From contig NC_092878.1 in the NCBI RefSeq assembly GCF_028372415.1, positions 25,611,403-25,675,402 of the forward strand: a DNA stretch of 64,000 nucleotides, in the 5' to 3' direction. Each line of letters begins with the position of its first letter. Position 1 is the stretch's first letter. The notes under the pieces were generated by a model. That model was not told the origin of the DNA, made no database searches, and worked only from the letters and a program-made list of their open reading frames with translations. The position numbers and the translations under genes are program-made. This document shows positions 10,379-21,591 of this stretch, one piece after another. The DNA is from Notamacropus eugenii (lineage: Eukaryota; Chordata; Mammalia; Diprotodontia; Macropodidae).

Positions 10379-10629
10379 GTTGTTGTTGAGTAATTTCATT
10401 TATGTTCAGTTCTTTATGGCCCCATTTTGGAGTTTTCTTGGCGAAGACACTGGAGTGGTTTGCCATTTCCTTTACCAGTTCCTTTGACAGATGAGGAAAC
10501 TGAGGCAAACAGGGTTAAATGATTTGCCCAAGGTCACACAGTTAGTGTCTGAGGTCCAATTTGAACTCAGGAAGATGAGTCTAACTCCTAGCCCAGCACT
10601 CTGTACACTATGGTGCCACGTAGCTGCCC
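10379..10629 (-). mobile_element. WSINE-like SINE, full length
   Basis: Starts 'ttgttgagtaatttcattta', contains 'cattttggagttttcttggc', 'tggagtggtttgccatttcc' and 'gaggcaaacagggtt', and ends with the head 'actatggtgccacgtagctg'. It abuts the older MIR-like piece. Confidence 0.85.
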
Positions 10630-10763
10630 TCCACTGCCCTTGAATATAACCATAATTTTTTTTTAATGCCTTCGAAGCCCACTGTCACTCTTGCTGTTGT
10701 AAAACCTCACTTATGTGTATAGATCACATTTCACAGGAAGGTAGCTCCAGAATCATCCAGTTC

Positions 10764-10764
<1 letters not shown>

Positions 10765-10817
<53 letters not shown>
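10765..10817. repeat. (CA)n microsatellite
   Basis: About 26 uninterrupted CA units. Confidence 0.97.
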
Positions 10818-10819
<2 letters not shown>

Positions 10820-11475
10820 TCCTCACCATAATATACATAACAAGGCCATACAGCTTCTAATTGTAGATCTCTAAAGAAGAGGACCCCACCACTTTTTGAG
10901 ACAGTCCTTTAATAAATCATGTTGTTAACATTTTACAAAGACATATACTTATCTCATTTGAATCTAGGAAATTGATTTTAATCACATCAGGGTAGTAGCA
11001 TCAGGGCAGTAATGTCCATTATCAAAGACGAAATACAAAAACACCAAAGAACATTCATATATTCCACCCATGGCAAGACAGGCATGTTGGTGTCCATCCA
11101 ACCCAACAACCAAAATTGAATGTGACAGCAGCTTCAAATTTGGTATATTCTATTTAACAAAATATACTTAAATGATTTTTTGAGACCACTTCTTACCTGT
11201 CTTTCCCCACCAAAAGCATTTAATGCAAATGGACCAACCACACAAACCTGTTCTGTGACCTATTCATTCCCAAAAGCTATTTCTTTTTTACATGCTTAAG
11301 CAACTGTACGTATTCATTGTCAAAAGAGAAAGAAACAGATAGACAAACAGATGGACAAAGACAAAAGGAGACAGAGAGAGACAGAAAAACATGGAGAAGG
11401 GAGAAGAGAAGGGGAAGAGATAAATGAGGTCAGTCCCAAATTATGGAGATGCAGCTGTGTAGAGGAGTATAAATA
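10818..11475. other. intronic sequence with a purine-rich tract
   Basis: Bases 11320-11435 are an imperfect GA/ACAG-rich run on the plus strand. The rest shows no recognised repeat or ORF. Confidence 0.6.
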
Positions 11476-11725
11476 AATGTTCAGTAGATTTCAATCATGT
11501 CCTCCTCTTCATGACCCCATTTGGGGTTTTCTTGGCAAAGATCCTGCAGTCATTTGCCATTTCTTTCTCCAGCTCATTTTACAGGTGAAGAGGCAGAGGC
11601 AGAGTTAAATGATTTGCCCAGGGTCACACAGAGAATCCGTTCCTGAAGCCAGATTTAAACTCAGGAAGATGAGTCTTCCTGACTTCAGCACCAGTACTCT
11701 ATCCACAGCGCCACCTAGCTAGTCA
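11476..11725 (-). mobile_element. WSINE-like SINE, full length
   Basis: Tail 'cccatttggggttttcttgg', core 'ttgcccagggtcacacag' and head 'actctatccacagcgccacc' are all clear. Confidence 0.85.
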
Positions 11726-12442
11726 TATAAATAAAGTATAAATAAATCTACTTGTCTGCTATTTCTGTGACTCTTCACCACTACTACCAAATCCAAGGGA
11801 TAAAGAGCTGTCCTTACACATGACAGGTTGGTTAGAGTTAGACAAAATTCAGGTAGGAAAGATAGAGGTTTAAGTTCAGGTACAGGTAAGGCGACTTCTC
11901 AAACCACTATGACAGAGCTTAGTGATAGATATGTATAGATGTAAAGTACGAGAGGATCATGAGAGATATTTGTTAAGCTTATTCAGCCTTTGCCAGGTTT
12001 CAGCTCTAAAATTACCTCTTCTATGAATTTTGCATCCTTGAGAGCACTGATCCTGGTGAGTTTAGGAGACTAACAACTAAAATAAAATGTATATTGTTTC
12101 AGAATGGTGGAAAACAAAAGGCCTATGAAAAGCTCACTTCAAAAATTTAGAGGCATTCCACTTTGATAGAACTGGTACCATTCTAAAACTGCTAACACTT
12201 CTTTTATTAAAAAAACACAAAAATTATAAAAAATTCAGCTTGAAAACAAAATTATGCAAGCTGGAAGGAATGGCAAGTTACAAATGATAAGCATAAGAAA
12301 AGAGCCCACATCCACATGAATAAAAGTCATAGTGAATTGTAGTCAGCAAGGATTAGAATGGCTAAAACGAAAAGGTTTACATTCAGTATACAGTATTAGA
12401 AACATCTTCAGTTTTGACCTTGCACTATTTCTCAGCTAAAAG
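11726..12442. other. intronic sequence without recognised features
   Basis: Short stretches such as 11820-11910 look like decayed interspersed repeat but I cannot assign them. No coding signal. Confidence 0.55.
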
Positions 12443-12580
12443 GGTCATAGAATCACAGATTTGGAGTGGATGATAGCTCAGAATTTATCTAGTCCAAATC
12501 TTTTATTTTACAAATGAGGAAACTGAGGCCCAGAGAGTTTAAGTGACTTGCCCAATATCACATAGATAGTAACTAATCAT
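12443..12580 (-). mobile_element. CR1-tailed CORE-SINE
   Basis: 'catagaatcacagatttgga' then 'atctagtccaaatc' and 'aaatgaggaaactgaggcc...aagtgacttgcccaatatc' is the reverse complement of tail and core; the head is missing. Confidence 0.7.
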
Positions 12581-13194
12581 AAACAAGAAAAAATATGAAG
12601 TTCTTGGGGTAAGTAGGCAATAGAGGAAAAAATTAGTTGAGCATTTAAAAGGCTTAGTTAGTATTTTGAGTTGGTCAACAAGGTAATAATAGAAATCATT
12701 TGTGAGTACTAGTTAGCAACCAGATAAAGTCTTGTCATAGCTATTTTGTAAAATTAATAAATCATGGCCAGAAAATTACAAATCAATTCATTTAATTCCC
12801 ATGACTGGAAAGGTTCTAGAGCAATTTACAAAAACATCTTTTTGGAAGCCCAAAGAGCATTTTCCAGGATCTTTAAGCCAGGGTTCTGATTCTAATGCAT
12901 GCATTATATCACATAATCAGAAAGTCATTATAATGAATCAATAATTAAAGTACACTTGTCCTCCACTTCCATCCTACTTCAAAAGAAGTCACAACCATTA
13001 ACTACTCTGCTAAGGTATTAAACTTCATGAATAACAATATACTATCTAATTATCCCCAATAACATCCTATATGTATCAGTCAAGGTTCCCAAACTACAAG
13101 ACACAGATCACACCAAAGATGAACTGTCAAGCTGTGGATATCACAAGTAAAACCAAGTATAGACAAGACAGAAGAGAAACCAGTGAGGGGGTCA
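12581..13194. other. intronic sequence without recognised features
   Basis: AT-rich, no ORF of note. Bases near 13130-13190 precede an L2 and could be decayed LINE. Confidence 0.5.
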
Positions 13195-13868
13195 AACTTG
13201 AGTGGCAAGTGTACTGAAGTGATTTTTACAATAGCCTCCTAATTGGTCTCCTGCCTCTGTCCTCATCTCTGTGTCCTTCCCTCCATACAGATGCCAAGCT
13301 GATATTCCTAAAGCACAGACCTGACCATGTCATTCCCCTGCTCAAGAAGTTTCAACGGCAACTGAATAAAATAAATAAAATGCAAATTCATCTGTTTGGC
13401 ATTTAAAGCTCTTCACAATCCAGCCCATTGTTTCAGCCTGATTTCATATTCATCTTTCTTCTGCTATCCCCCTCATGCTCTCAACATTCTAGCTAAATTG
13501 GCCTCCTTCACATTCTCCAGACACCAAATTACATTTCCCATCTTGTTTTCTTGCTAGAGCACTGACTGTCAAACATGCTTGGAATATGTACCTCCGCTAC
13601 CCTTCCTTGGACTTCCTAGCTCCCAAATGCTCCCTCCTCCAAGAAGCCTTTCCTGATTCTTCCAGATGACTGCACCCTACCTCACCCCCAAAATTACACT
13701 TCATTTATTTTGTATATATCTTTTCTTTGTTTATTTGTGTTCACATTTTCCCCTTCTCCATAGAATATACACTCTTTGGGGGCAAGGACGTTCCCCCCCA
13801 TCTCCAGCACATAGCATAAATGCCCAATGCATAGAAAACATTCAGTAACTACTTGTTAAACTGAAATG
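13195..13868 (+). mobile_element. L2 LINE 3' region
   Basis: Ordered L2 landmarks: 'tagcctcctaattggtctcc', 'cctgaccatgtcattcccc', 'tttaaagctcttcacaatcc', 'agaagcctttcctgattctt', and a 3' end with 'agcacatagcataaatgcc'. ORF and 3' UTR remnants are 5'-truncated and carry many changes. Confidence 0.8.
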
Positions 13869-13879
13869 CCACATGGCTA

Positions 13880-14597
13880 TGTTCCGGCCTCTATTCTAAT
13901 TAACATTTTTATCAATAGCCTTAATGAAGGCATAGATGACAGGATCCCAAAATAGCTCCATGTGCCGGAACAGTGGAACAACATTAAGAACCAAAGGCGA
14001 TATTGGAAAACCATCCTTACAAGTACAGGAAGAGCAGTTCATGTGTAAGGAACCAGAAACAATGACACAACAGCCCCCAAAAGCTAATGTCACCTTGAGC
14101 TACAGTAACAGAACTATAGTGTTCTGAATGATAGAAGGGATTGTCCCGCTGAATACCTTATTCACTTGTTCATTTTAAGAAAGGCATTGACAAGTAAGAA
14201 CGTAACCAGGATGGTGAGAGCACTTGTAAATGACCTTATGGGTTATCTTTTGAAGTAAATGGGGAGGTGTTTAACTCAGAGGAAAAAAAAAGATTAAGAA
14301 AGGACATGATTTCTCTCTTTATATATTGAAAGGCTATGATGTGAAAGAAGAAATAAGAAGTTTACTTAGCACCAGGAAGCAGAAGTAGGAGTTGCAGGAA
14401 AAAAAAAAGATTCCCTTTCAATAAAAGAAAAAAAACCTTTCTATGGTTAATTATTCAAAAGTGAAATTGGGCTACCTTGAGAATGAATGAGCTCAGTTAA
14501 TAACTTGACTACTCCAAGATCTTATAGGAGGGACTCATGCTTACATATAGGTTAGATGAAATGACCTTCAGGTCCTCTCCAACTCTGAGATTTTATG

Positions 14598-14600
<3 letters not shown>
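13880..14600 (+). mobile_element. CR1/L3 LINE 3' region
   Basis: The start translates near the RT block ending in LINIFINSLNEG-like residues ('ctaattaacatttttatc...ccttaatgaaggcatag'). Later landmarks are 'ccaaaagctaatgtcacctt', 'agattaagaaaggacatga', 'ttgaaaggctatgatgtga' and the 3' end 'ttcaggtcctctccaactct...gagattttatga'. It lies directly after the L2. Confidence 0.75.
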
Positions 14601-14636
<36 letters not shown>

Positions 14637-14641
14637 ATAAC

Positions 14642-14727
<86 letters not shown>
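14600..14727. repeat. compound (CA)n-(GA)n microsatellite
   Basis: About 15 CA units, a 14-bp interruption, then about 41 GA units. It begins where the CR1/L3 'attttatga' terminus ends, so it may have grown from the LINE's 3' microsatellite-like end. Confidence 0.95.
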
Positions 14728-14732
<5 letters not shown>

Positions 14733-15208
14733 GAATGGAAGAGGTAAGAGTAAGGAGAAAGAAAATGATTATACACTTCATGGGGAATGGTAGAAGGCCA
14801 CCTATGAGCATCTTTAGTGCCATTTGCTAGTATCCCACCACACCCTGTCTACATCTGTTATGCTGAGTATCCAGAGGGCATTGTGTTCAATACTTTACAT
14901 AAAAGAGACAAAGCATTTTTACCAATTCAGGAAAAATAGCTCAGGAATTCATCAGAGTACGTTTATAAGGAACTCTGATGATGGCCTCTGTTGGAGCCAA
15001 AAGGAAATTCAGCCCAAGGACTGAGATTAGGGGGAAGCTGTCTGGGGCTCAGTATGGTCAAACATCACCACTCTGAACTGGTTAGGCAGGGACTACATAA
15101 GTGAAATGTTGCATGTGCTTTCAGATAAACTCTTTTACTTTGTTATAACAGACTCCCCACCAAGTGGGAATTAACTGAAACTGTAACATAGAAACAAAGT
15201 ATAGGATA
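14728..15208. other. intronic sequence without recognised features
   Basis: No repeat family or coding exon recognised. Confidence 0.55.
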
Positions 15209-15342
15209 AGTAGGTGGCAAAATGGATAGAGCACCAGTCCTGGAGTCAGGAAGACCTGAGCTTAAATTTGGTCTCAAACACTTACTAGCTGTGTGACCCT
15301 AGCCAAGTCACTTAACTCCAATTGCTTCAAAAAAAAAGGACA
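15209..15342 (+). mobile_element. A-tailed tRNA SINE (SINE1-like)
   Basis: tRNA-like head and core end in 'cacttaactccaattgctt' followed by an A run instead of a WSINE tail. This is the layout of L1-mobilised marsupial SINEs. Confidence 0.75.
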
Positions 15343-15691
15343 TCAAGGAAACTTTTAAAAGAAATAAACAAGAAACATGATAGGTGATTGGATTCCTTAA
15401 AAGCTTCACGAGCACAGATTCTCATGTCCCTTTACTGCAAAATAGCCCAAGTTCACTCAGAGAAGGATTTCTGATGGCTACTTTTTAGTCACTCATTTCG
15501 CATAAACAATTTAATGAACTTATTCCACACAGCAACTATGGAGGACGCATCAGGAGAGACATTAATTTTTTTTTGATAGGTGGGAGCAAAGAATGGTACT
15601 CTGATAAGTGCTTAAGGGCTGCCCAAAGAATTGGAAGTAGGACAGGAGAGTGCAGCCTAGGAGTCCTGCTTCCAGATCACTACTTACTTAT
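15343..15691. other. intronic sequence without recognised features
   Basis: Nothing assigned. The last 5 bp (15687-15691, cttat) may be the left target-site copy of the LTR-like element that follows. Confidence 0.5.
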
Positions 15692-16360
15692 TGTAATCGA
15701 AAAGGGATTACAGACTGAGTAGTACTTTCACTTCAGGTTCAGATCTTAAGATACAATGGCACGCACTCAAACAAGTTTAATGGGCAATTAAGTTTTATTC
15801 AACAATACTACAAATAGCGAAAGTTAGCAAGTGTATACATATAATCTAATAGATAATCATTAAAACAGATTAGAAAAAGAGAAGAAATACATCACCAACC
15901 AGGCAGAGTTTCACCACCTAAAACAACCAGGGAGGCTGCAAGGGGGAGGGGGGCAGTCTGTAGGGTCCTGGTTCAGAGAATCAGAAGTAGGTGACCCCAC
16001 TTCTGAGGCAAAAGACCAAAACTCTCTCTCCCACTCAGTCCACTTATACATGTAGCTTCAGGGGAAAACAATCGTTGAATAAAGAATGAACTTGGTCAAA
16101 GTTCCAGATTCTATTTTAGTGTATGTGCTCAAGGACTGGCCAGATCCTTGAGCACATCCACCTCCTTCATTAAGGAGTTTTATGATTCTTAAAATAAGGG
16201 TCTTTTCGCCCTGGCTACATGGTTCATCAGTTCTCCCAATATTTATGTGCTACCTCCTTCAGCACTCCCGGTTACGCATATCAACTTTAAGTTATATTTC
16301 TTATATCAGGGCATGTGGCAGTCATGCAAGGGGCTGGGGAGCATCTCCTCAGTTTCCACA
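15692..16360 (-). mobile_element. candidate solo LTR of an endogenous retrovirus
   Basis: Reads TGT...ACA on the minus strand, with a minus-strand AATAAA just before an apparent U5 (around 15795). The flanks are cttat (15687-15691) and gttat (16361-16365), which fits a 5-bp target duplication and would point to a class III/ERVL-like element. No internal viral genes are present, so it would be a solo LTR. It is a fossil of moderate age. The ends are my best guess; a different repeat class remains possible. Confidence 0.5.
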
Positions 16361-17445
16361 GTTATGAAGTCACCCTTGTAGATTTTACCCTTAAATTATT
16401 TTGTTGCTGCTGCAACAGCTTTAGGAAACCATTCTACTGTTTCCAGTGAAGTCCCCTCCCAAGCTACTCAGAGATCTCTGGAAAATCAGTGATATTCTTG
16501 CAGTAACAGACAATCATATGACCTCCCCAACCCAAGTAGTGAGTCATTGCTTTGACCACTTATAAAACATGATAGTCTTCACATGGAGATGTGGTACTTA
16601 GCAAAATTGATAAAAGGAATGTCCATTGACCAGACCCTGGACCAAATTGAATTCAGTGACAAGAAGGAGACAAAAATAATCAAAGGTTCTCTTAGAAACC
16701 CGAGATACAGCTGTGAGAGACTACAGCATAGAGTTCAAATTTGTACATAGCTGAAGCCACCTCTGGAGAGAAAATTAGGCCCTGAAATGTATCCATTACC
16801 ATGGATCACCATGGGTTTATGGAAACCAAGAGGTTTCTGTGGCATCATGGGAAAGGCTTATTGCCATTACTTTGTGAAACTGATAGAAAGACCACCCCCT
16901 CTCCTCCTGAGCAGCCAAAGATGAGCTACGTCCATGCCAAGGAATATGTTCAGAAATTTCAGAATTGGACCGTGATTCATTCACTGTGCTGAAATCAAAC
17001 CCCACTCTGTATATTTTTCTCCTTTTTCTTAAAAAACATAAATAAAAAAAGAAAGACAAAAAAATAGTTTAACAATCTGATGAAATGAAGATCAACCTCT
17101 TATGTTCAGAGGTCACTTTGGGAAGTCATTTTATGGCACTGTGATCCATGCTTATGACTACTGGATTCTTTTTCTGAATTGTTTAGAAGAATTATTGGTT
17201 CTAAATCATATACTGTCTCATGTTTAACTGTCCATTATCTCTGAATCCTAGGACGGGAAGGGATCCATGAAGCTCATTGAGTGTAATCCTTTTGACTCAG
17301 GGAAGATAATTAATATCTAAATATAGCTACATATATAATACCTAAACAGAAATAAATATAAAATTTAATATCTGAAGGCCTGTGCTATTTTTGTGAAGCA
17401 AAACTGGATCTAGCAGCACTTTAATGAGAAACTACCACCAGAAAA
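16361..17445. other. intronic sequence without recognised features
   Basis: A possible CORE-SINE remnant lies at about 17236-17300. The open frames here have no homology I recognise. Confidence 0.55.
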
Positions 17446-17460
17446 AAAAATCACATTTTC

Positions 17461-18450
17461 TTCCCCAGTGGATAAATGGTCAAAGGATATGAAGAGGCAG
17501 TTTTCAGAGAAAGAAATTAAAGATATCTATAGTCATATGAAAAAATTCTCTAAATCACTTTTGATTAGAGAGATGCAAATCAAAACAACTCTGAGATACC
17601 ACATCACACCTATCAGATTGGCTAACATGACAGAACAGGAAGATGATAAATGTTGGAGAAGATGTGGGAGAGTTGGAACACTAATTCATTGCTGGTGGAG
17701 CTGTGAGCTGATCCAACCATTCTGGAGAGCAATTTGGAACTATGCCCTTAGGGCTACAAAATGTGCATGCCCTTTAACCCAGCAATACCACTTCTAGGAC
17801 TATATCCCCAAGAGATCATAAAAATGGGAAAGGGTCCCATATGTACAAAAAATATTTATAGCAGCTCTCTGTGGTGGGCAAAAACTGGAAATCAAGGGGA
17901 TGCTCATCAATTGGGAATGGCTGAATAAATTATGGTATATGAATGTAATGGAATTCTATTGCGCTGTAAGAAATGATGAGGAGGAAGACTTCAGAGAGGC
18001 CTGGAAAGACTTGTATGAACTGATGCTGAGTAAAAGGAGTAGCACCAGGAGAAATCTGCACACAGCAACAAACACAGTGTGCAAGGATTTTTCGGGTAGA
18101 CTTAGTACTTCATTGCAATGCAAGGACTTAAAAAATTCCCAGTGGTCTTTTAAGACAAAATGCCTCCCACATCCAGAGAAAGAACTATAGAATTCAACTG
18201 CAGATTGTAGCAGATCACTTTCTTTTGTATTACATTTTGGTTTGTTATATGATTTCTCCCATTCATTTTAATTCTTCTATACAACATGACTATGGTGAAA
18301 ATGTATTTAATAGGAATGTCTGTGTAGAACCTATATAAAATTGTATGCCATCTTGGGGAAGGAAGGGGGAGGTAGCATGGAGGGAGGGGGAAAAAATCTA
18401 GGTTGTATGGTAGTGATTCTGGAACACTGAAAATAAATAAATAAAAATTT
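17461..18450 (+). mobile_element. 5'-truncated L1 (ORF2 C-terminus and 3' UTR)
   Basis: Frame 17468-17797 encodes L1 ORF2 C-terminal residues (SLLIREMQIKTTLRYHITP, then CWRRCGRVGTLIHCWWSCEL) and 17900-18190 continues with EWLNKLWYMNVMEFYCAVRN. Frameshifts separate the two. A GA/G-rich 3' UTR and an A-rich end follow. Direct repeats 17446-17460 and 18451-18465 (aaaaatcNcattttc, one mismatch) are the target-site duplication. Confidence 0.9.
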
Positions 18451-18465
18451 AAAAATCCCATTTTC

Positions 18466-18944
18466 GAGAAAGATAGATTCCATCAACTCACAATTGACAG
18501 AACCAGATGCATAATCTTGGTTTAAGATGAGTGATGAGAGAACTCTTCACTTTCAGCAAAGAAAGTATTAATTCCTGACTATAAAAATAGTCATTAAAAG
18601 ATCATTTTTATAAAGTAAATGTTAGCAAAACCTCTGGTCAGATATACTCAGAGGTCCCAAAACCCCTGGATATATAACCTTAAGGCTCTAATACTTTAAT
18701 GGATTCATGATCTCCACAATGTATAGATTCTAGATAACCTATCCAACATGCTGAAGGCTTTCCTACAGATCTGGCTTGGCTTTGCCTTGTTACTTTCCAT
18801 GGATACTAGTACAGCACTCAGAACATCTGTCTAGTCTATCCTTGATCCTTCTATATGTGACCAAACATTTTTAATCATACATTCCTTGGATGATATTCTT
18901 ATGCTTCTTCCTACATATAAATTATTACTAGAAATGTGCCACAT
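18466..18944. other. intronic sequence without recognised features
   Basis: Nothing assigned. Confidence 0.55.
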
Positions 18945-19080
18945 GGCCAAGAAGGGGAGAGGAAGGGAGGGAGGGAGGGAGGAAGAGAATTTGGAAATCA
19001 AATTTTTTTAAATGAATGTTTAAAATTGTTTTTACATGTAAATGGAAAAAATATAATTTTTAAATTAAAAAAAGAAAACT
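18945..19080 (+). mobile_element. L1/HAL1 3' end fragment
   Basis: (GGGA)n-rich run then 'agagaatttggaaatcaaat', 'aaatgaatgtttaaaattg' and an A-rich end. Same terminus as the copies at about 35.7 kb and, reversed, 28.85 kb. Confidence 0.75.
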
Positions 19081-19615
19081 ATTACATGAATATTCTACTA
19101 TCCTTCACCTTCACCTATCAAAAAGATATAATATGTCCTGATTCCATGACTGTTGTGTGGAGAGTCTATGTTTATAGGGAAAGAGTTAATAAAAGCTATT
19201 CATCAGAAATTCTTCCCTTCATAAGCCTGGACTGTATCCAACTGATGGTATAATGAAATTAAAACATTAATAAAACATTTCTTCATAGAATCAAGAATGT
19301 GCTGGAGCCAGCTCTAATGGGCTTATGAGAGGCAATTATTAAAATTTTGGTATGAGCATTTATATCTTAAAAATAAGCAATCACAAACCAGGGCTCAGTT
19401 TATTGTTTTGTCGGTTGTCTAGACTTAAGAAAGTATTAGTAATGTAGATCAAATGTAAAACTGTGGTACGTACAGTTTTTTTCAGGGCCTAGTTGTTAAA
19501 TATTGACCAGAAGCACGCCTGTGTTGCACTAGAAACACTGTTTGAGCTCATCAGGAATACGGTAGAAGTCTCAGAGAATGAAGTCAGCAGCAGCCTAGAG
19601 GCCTGGCAAGTGTAA
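19081..19615. other. intronic sequence without recognised features
   Basis: Nothing assigned. Confidence 0.5.
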
Positions 19616-19690
19616 GCTAGCAATAATAGTAATATTGACAGGCATTTAGATACCAACTTAAGGTTTTCAAAGTGCTTTATATCCATTCAT
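19616..19690 (-). mobile_element. Mar1/MIR tail fragment
   Basis: 'aataatagtaatattgacag' and 'aaggttttcaaagtgcttt' match the reverse complement of the Mar1 3' end. Confidence 0.5.
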
Positions 19691-19881
19691 TTTCTGGAGC
19701 ATATATGTAAGATATGCTCCCTAACTTTGTGCTTAGACAAAAGGTTGATATATACCACATAGCATTTCTACACACACATATACATTATATATAAACATTA
19801 AAATGACATATTAAAATAAATATTATACTACACAAAAATGCTGTAGATGCTATGCAGTTGACTATGTGTAGAAACTATATA

Positions 19882-20104
19882 GCTAAGTGGCATACAGAAT
19901 AGAGCACTTGACCTGGAATCAGGAAGAACTGAGTTCTGATCCAGCCTCAGATGCTTACCACCAGTGTAAACTTGAATTAATCACAACCTCTGTCTGTCTC
20001 ATTTCCTGATATACAAAATGAGATTAAAAATAGCACCTGTCACCCAAGGTTATAGTGAAGACAATATGATATCATATTTGTAAAGCACTTTGCAATTCTT
20101 TTGC
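19882..20104 (+). mobile_element. Mar1/MIR-like CORE-SINE
   Basis: Head 'gcatacagaatagagcactt', 'tgagttctgatccagcctc', tail 'tagcacctgtcacccaagg' and 'tttgtaaagcactttgc'. Confidence 0.75.
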
Positions 20105-20350
20105 TATTTTTGTTAGTTGTTTTCCATCAGACTCTTCACGACCCCATTTGGGGTTTTCTTGACAAAGATACTGGAGTGGTTTGCCATTTCCTTCTCTAGC
20201 TAATTTTACAAGAGAGAAAACTGAGGCAAACAAGGTTAAATGACTTGCTCAATGTCATATAGCTAGGAAGTGTCTGAGGCCAGATTTGAACATGGGTCCT
20301 GCTGACTCCAAGCCTGAGCATTCTTTTCATTGTGCCACCTAGCTGCCCAT
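20105..20350 (-). mobile_element. WSINE-like SINE, full length
   Basis: 'cacgaccccatttggggttt' to 'tgtgccacctagctgccc'. It sits at the 3' end of the preceding SINE. Confidence 0.85.
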
Positions 20351-20414
20351 TGTAACCCTTAGAGACCAATAAAAATGATAGCCTTCACTGCTAGTGTTAT
20401 TATAAGTATTAATC

Positions 20415-20660
20415 ATAAGAATAATTGACATTTATCTATTGCTTCAAGGATTGCAAAGCATTTTATATGTACCATTTAATTTGGTCTTCACAACAAGGTA
20501 AGCACTTTCATTAAGTACCCAATTAAGGTGAGCACTTACCAATATCTCCATTTTACATATGAAGAAACTGAGGCCAGAGGGACATAAAGTGACATGCCTC
20601 TGGTGGTGGCATAACAAACAAGTATCTTTTTTAGTTTGACACCTTGGTCTTTATCCCCCA
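20415..20660 (-). mobile_element. Mar1/MIR-like CORE-SINE
   Basis: 'attgcaaagcattttatatg', 'ccattttacatatgaagaaac' and a decayed head. Confidence 0.65.
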
Positions 20661-21591
20661 TCAAGGCTATAAATTCAGAAAAATGGGAAACAGAGAAAGG
20701 TGACTGCCAGATACCTCATGAAAGGGTGCATTGGTACCTCTAAGTAAATCCATTTGTCCAGTGGATATTAAGGGTAACTAGGTGTCTATAGTAGGAGTAC
20801 CCAAATACCAACATAGTCTAAGGTACCATTTTTTAAGTTACCATTCTTTTCTTTAAAAAATTATAAATCAAAATGTAAGCTGAATGATGTTGCTGTTAAT
20901 TGCCCCCAAGCTTCTTTTTTTTTTTACATATATGGTCAGTTTCTTGAAACATCATTTATCAGCAGATCTAGTCAATTTTTAGTCCTTCAAAATATCTTGC
21001 ATCAGTTTTTCAGCAGTTTGTAGACATTATAGATTGTAATAGGGTGTCAGAGTAAATTAAAAACCACCAGGAGACAAGAAAATTGGAAAAAATAATCCAT
21101 GGCCTTGGCATAGCTTCATTAAGGAAAAAAAAAGACAACCCTAACATAATGATGATGACTGCCCAACAGTGATCGAATTCAATTAGCCTAACAGGCTGTA
21201 AACATTAGCAGATGACCTGTATCCTTCTGTTGAGAATACATTGATTCCTGCTTAAAATTCAGTACATTAGACTTTTAGTGAAACAAATATCTAATTTAGT
21301 TGCATTTCCTTTAAAAAAAAAAAACACCTTAAGCAACATTACATGGCCAAAGATGCATTTGTAATACTGTAATCGTAATTATAATTACATTTTATATAAA
21401 CAGCTAATCTCCAACATCTTCCCAAGGGGTGGACCAGTAACAAGGCATGTAAATTTAGGTTCTTATCTGTACTTTCTTGGCATATCCTGTAAGAAACCAG
21501 AATTCTATAGAAATGACTATGAAAGAATTTATCTAATTCACACCTACAAGTCAAGGAGCATTAAACCAACCACTGTTGAAGGTTCCTTCCA
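20661..21591. other. AT-rich intronic sequence, candidate conserved element
   Basis: No repeat recognised. Bases 21375-21388 form a 14-bp perfect palindrome made of TAAT/ATTA cores, of the type bound by homeodomain proteins. Function is inference only. Confidence 0.45.

Noticed and set aside
14537-14830. ORFs with Thr-His and Arg-Glu or Ser-Leu repeats
   Set aside because: Direct translation of the CA/GA microsatellite.
18936-19253. 105-codon ORF starting in a GGGA-rich tract
   Set aside because: The first half is an L1/HAL1 3' end; the rest has no recognisable product.
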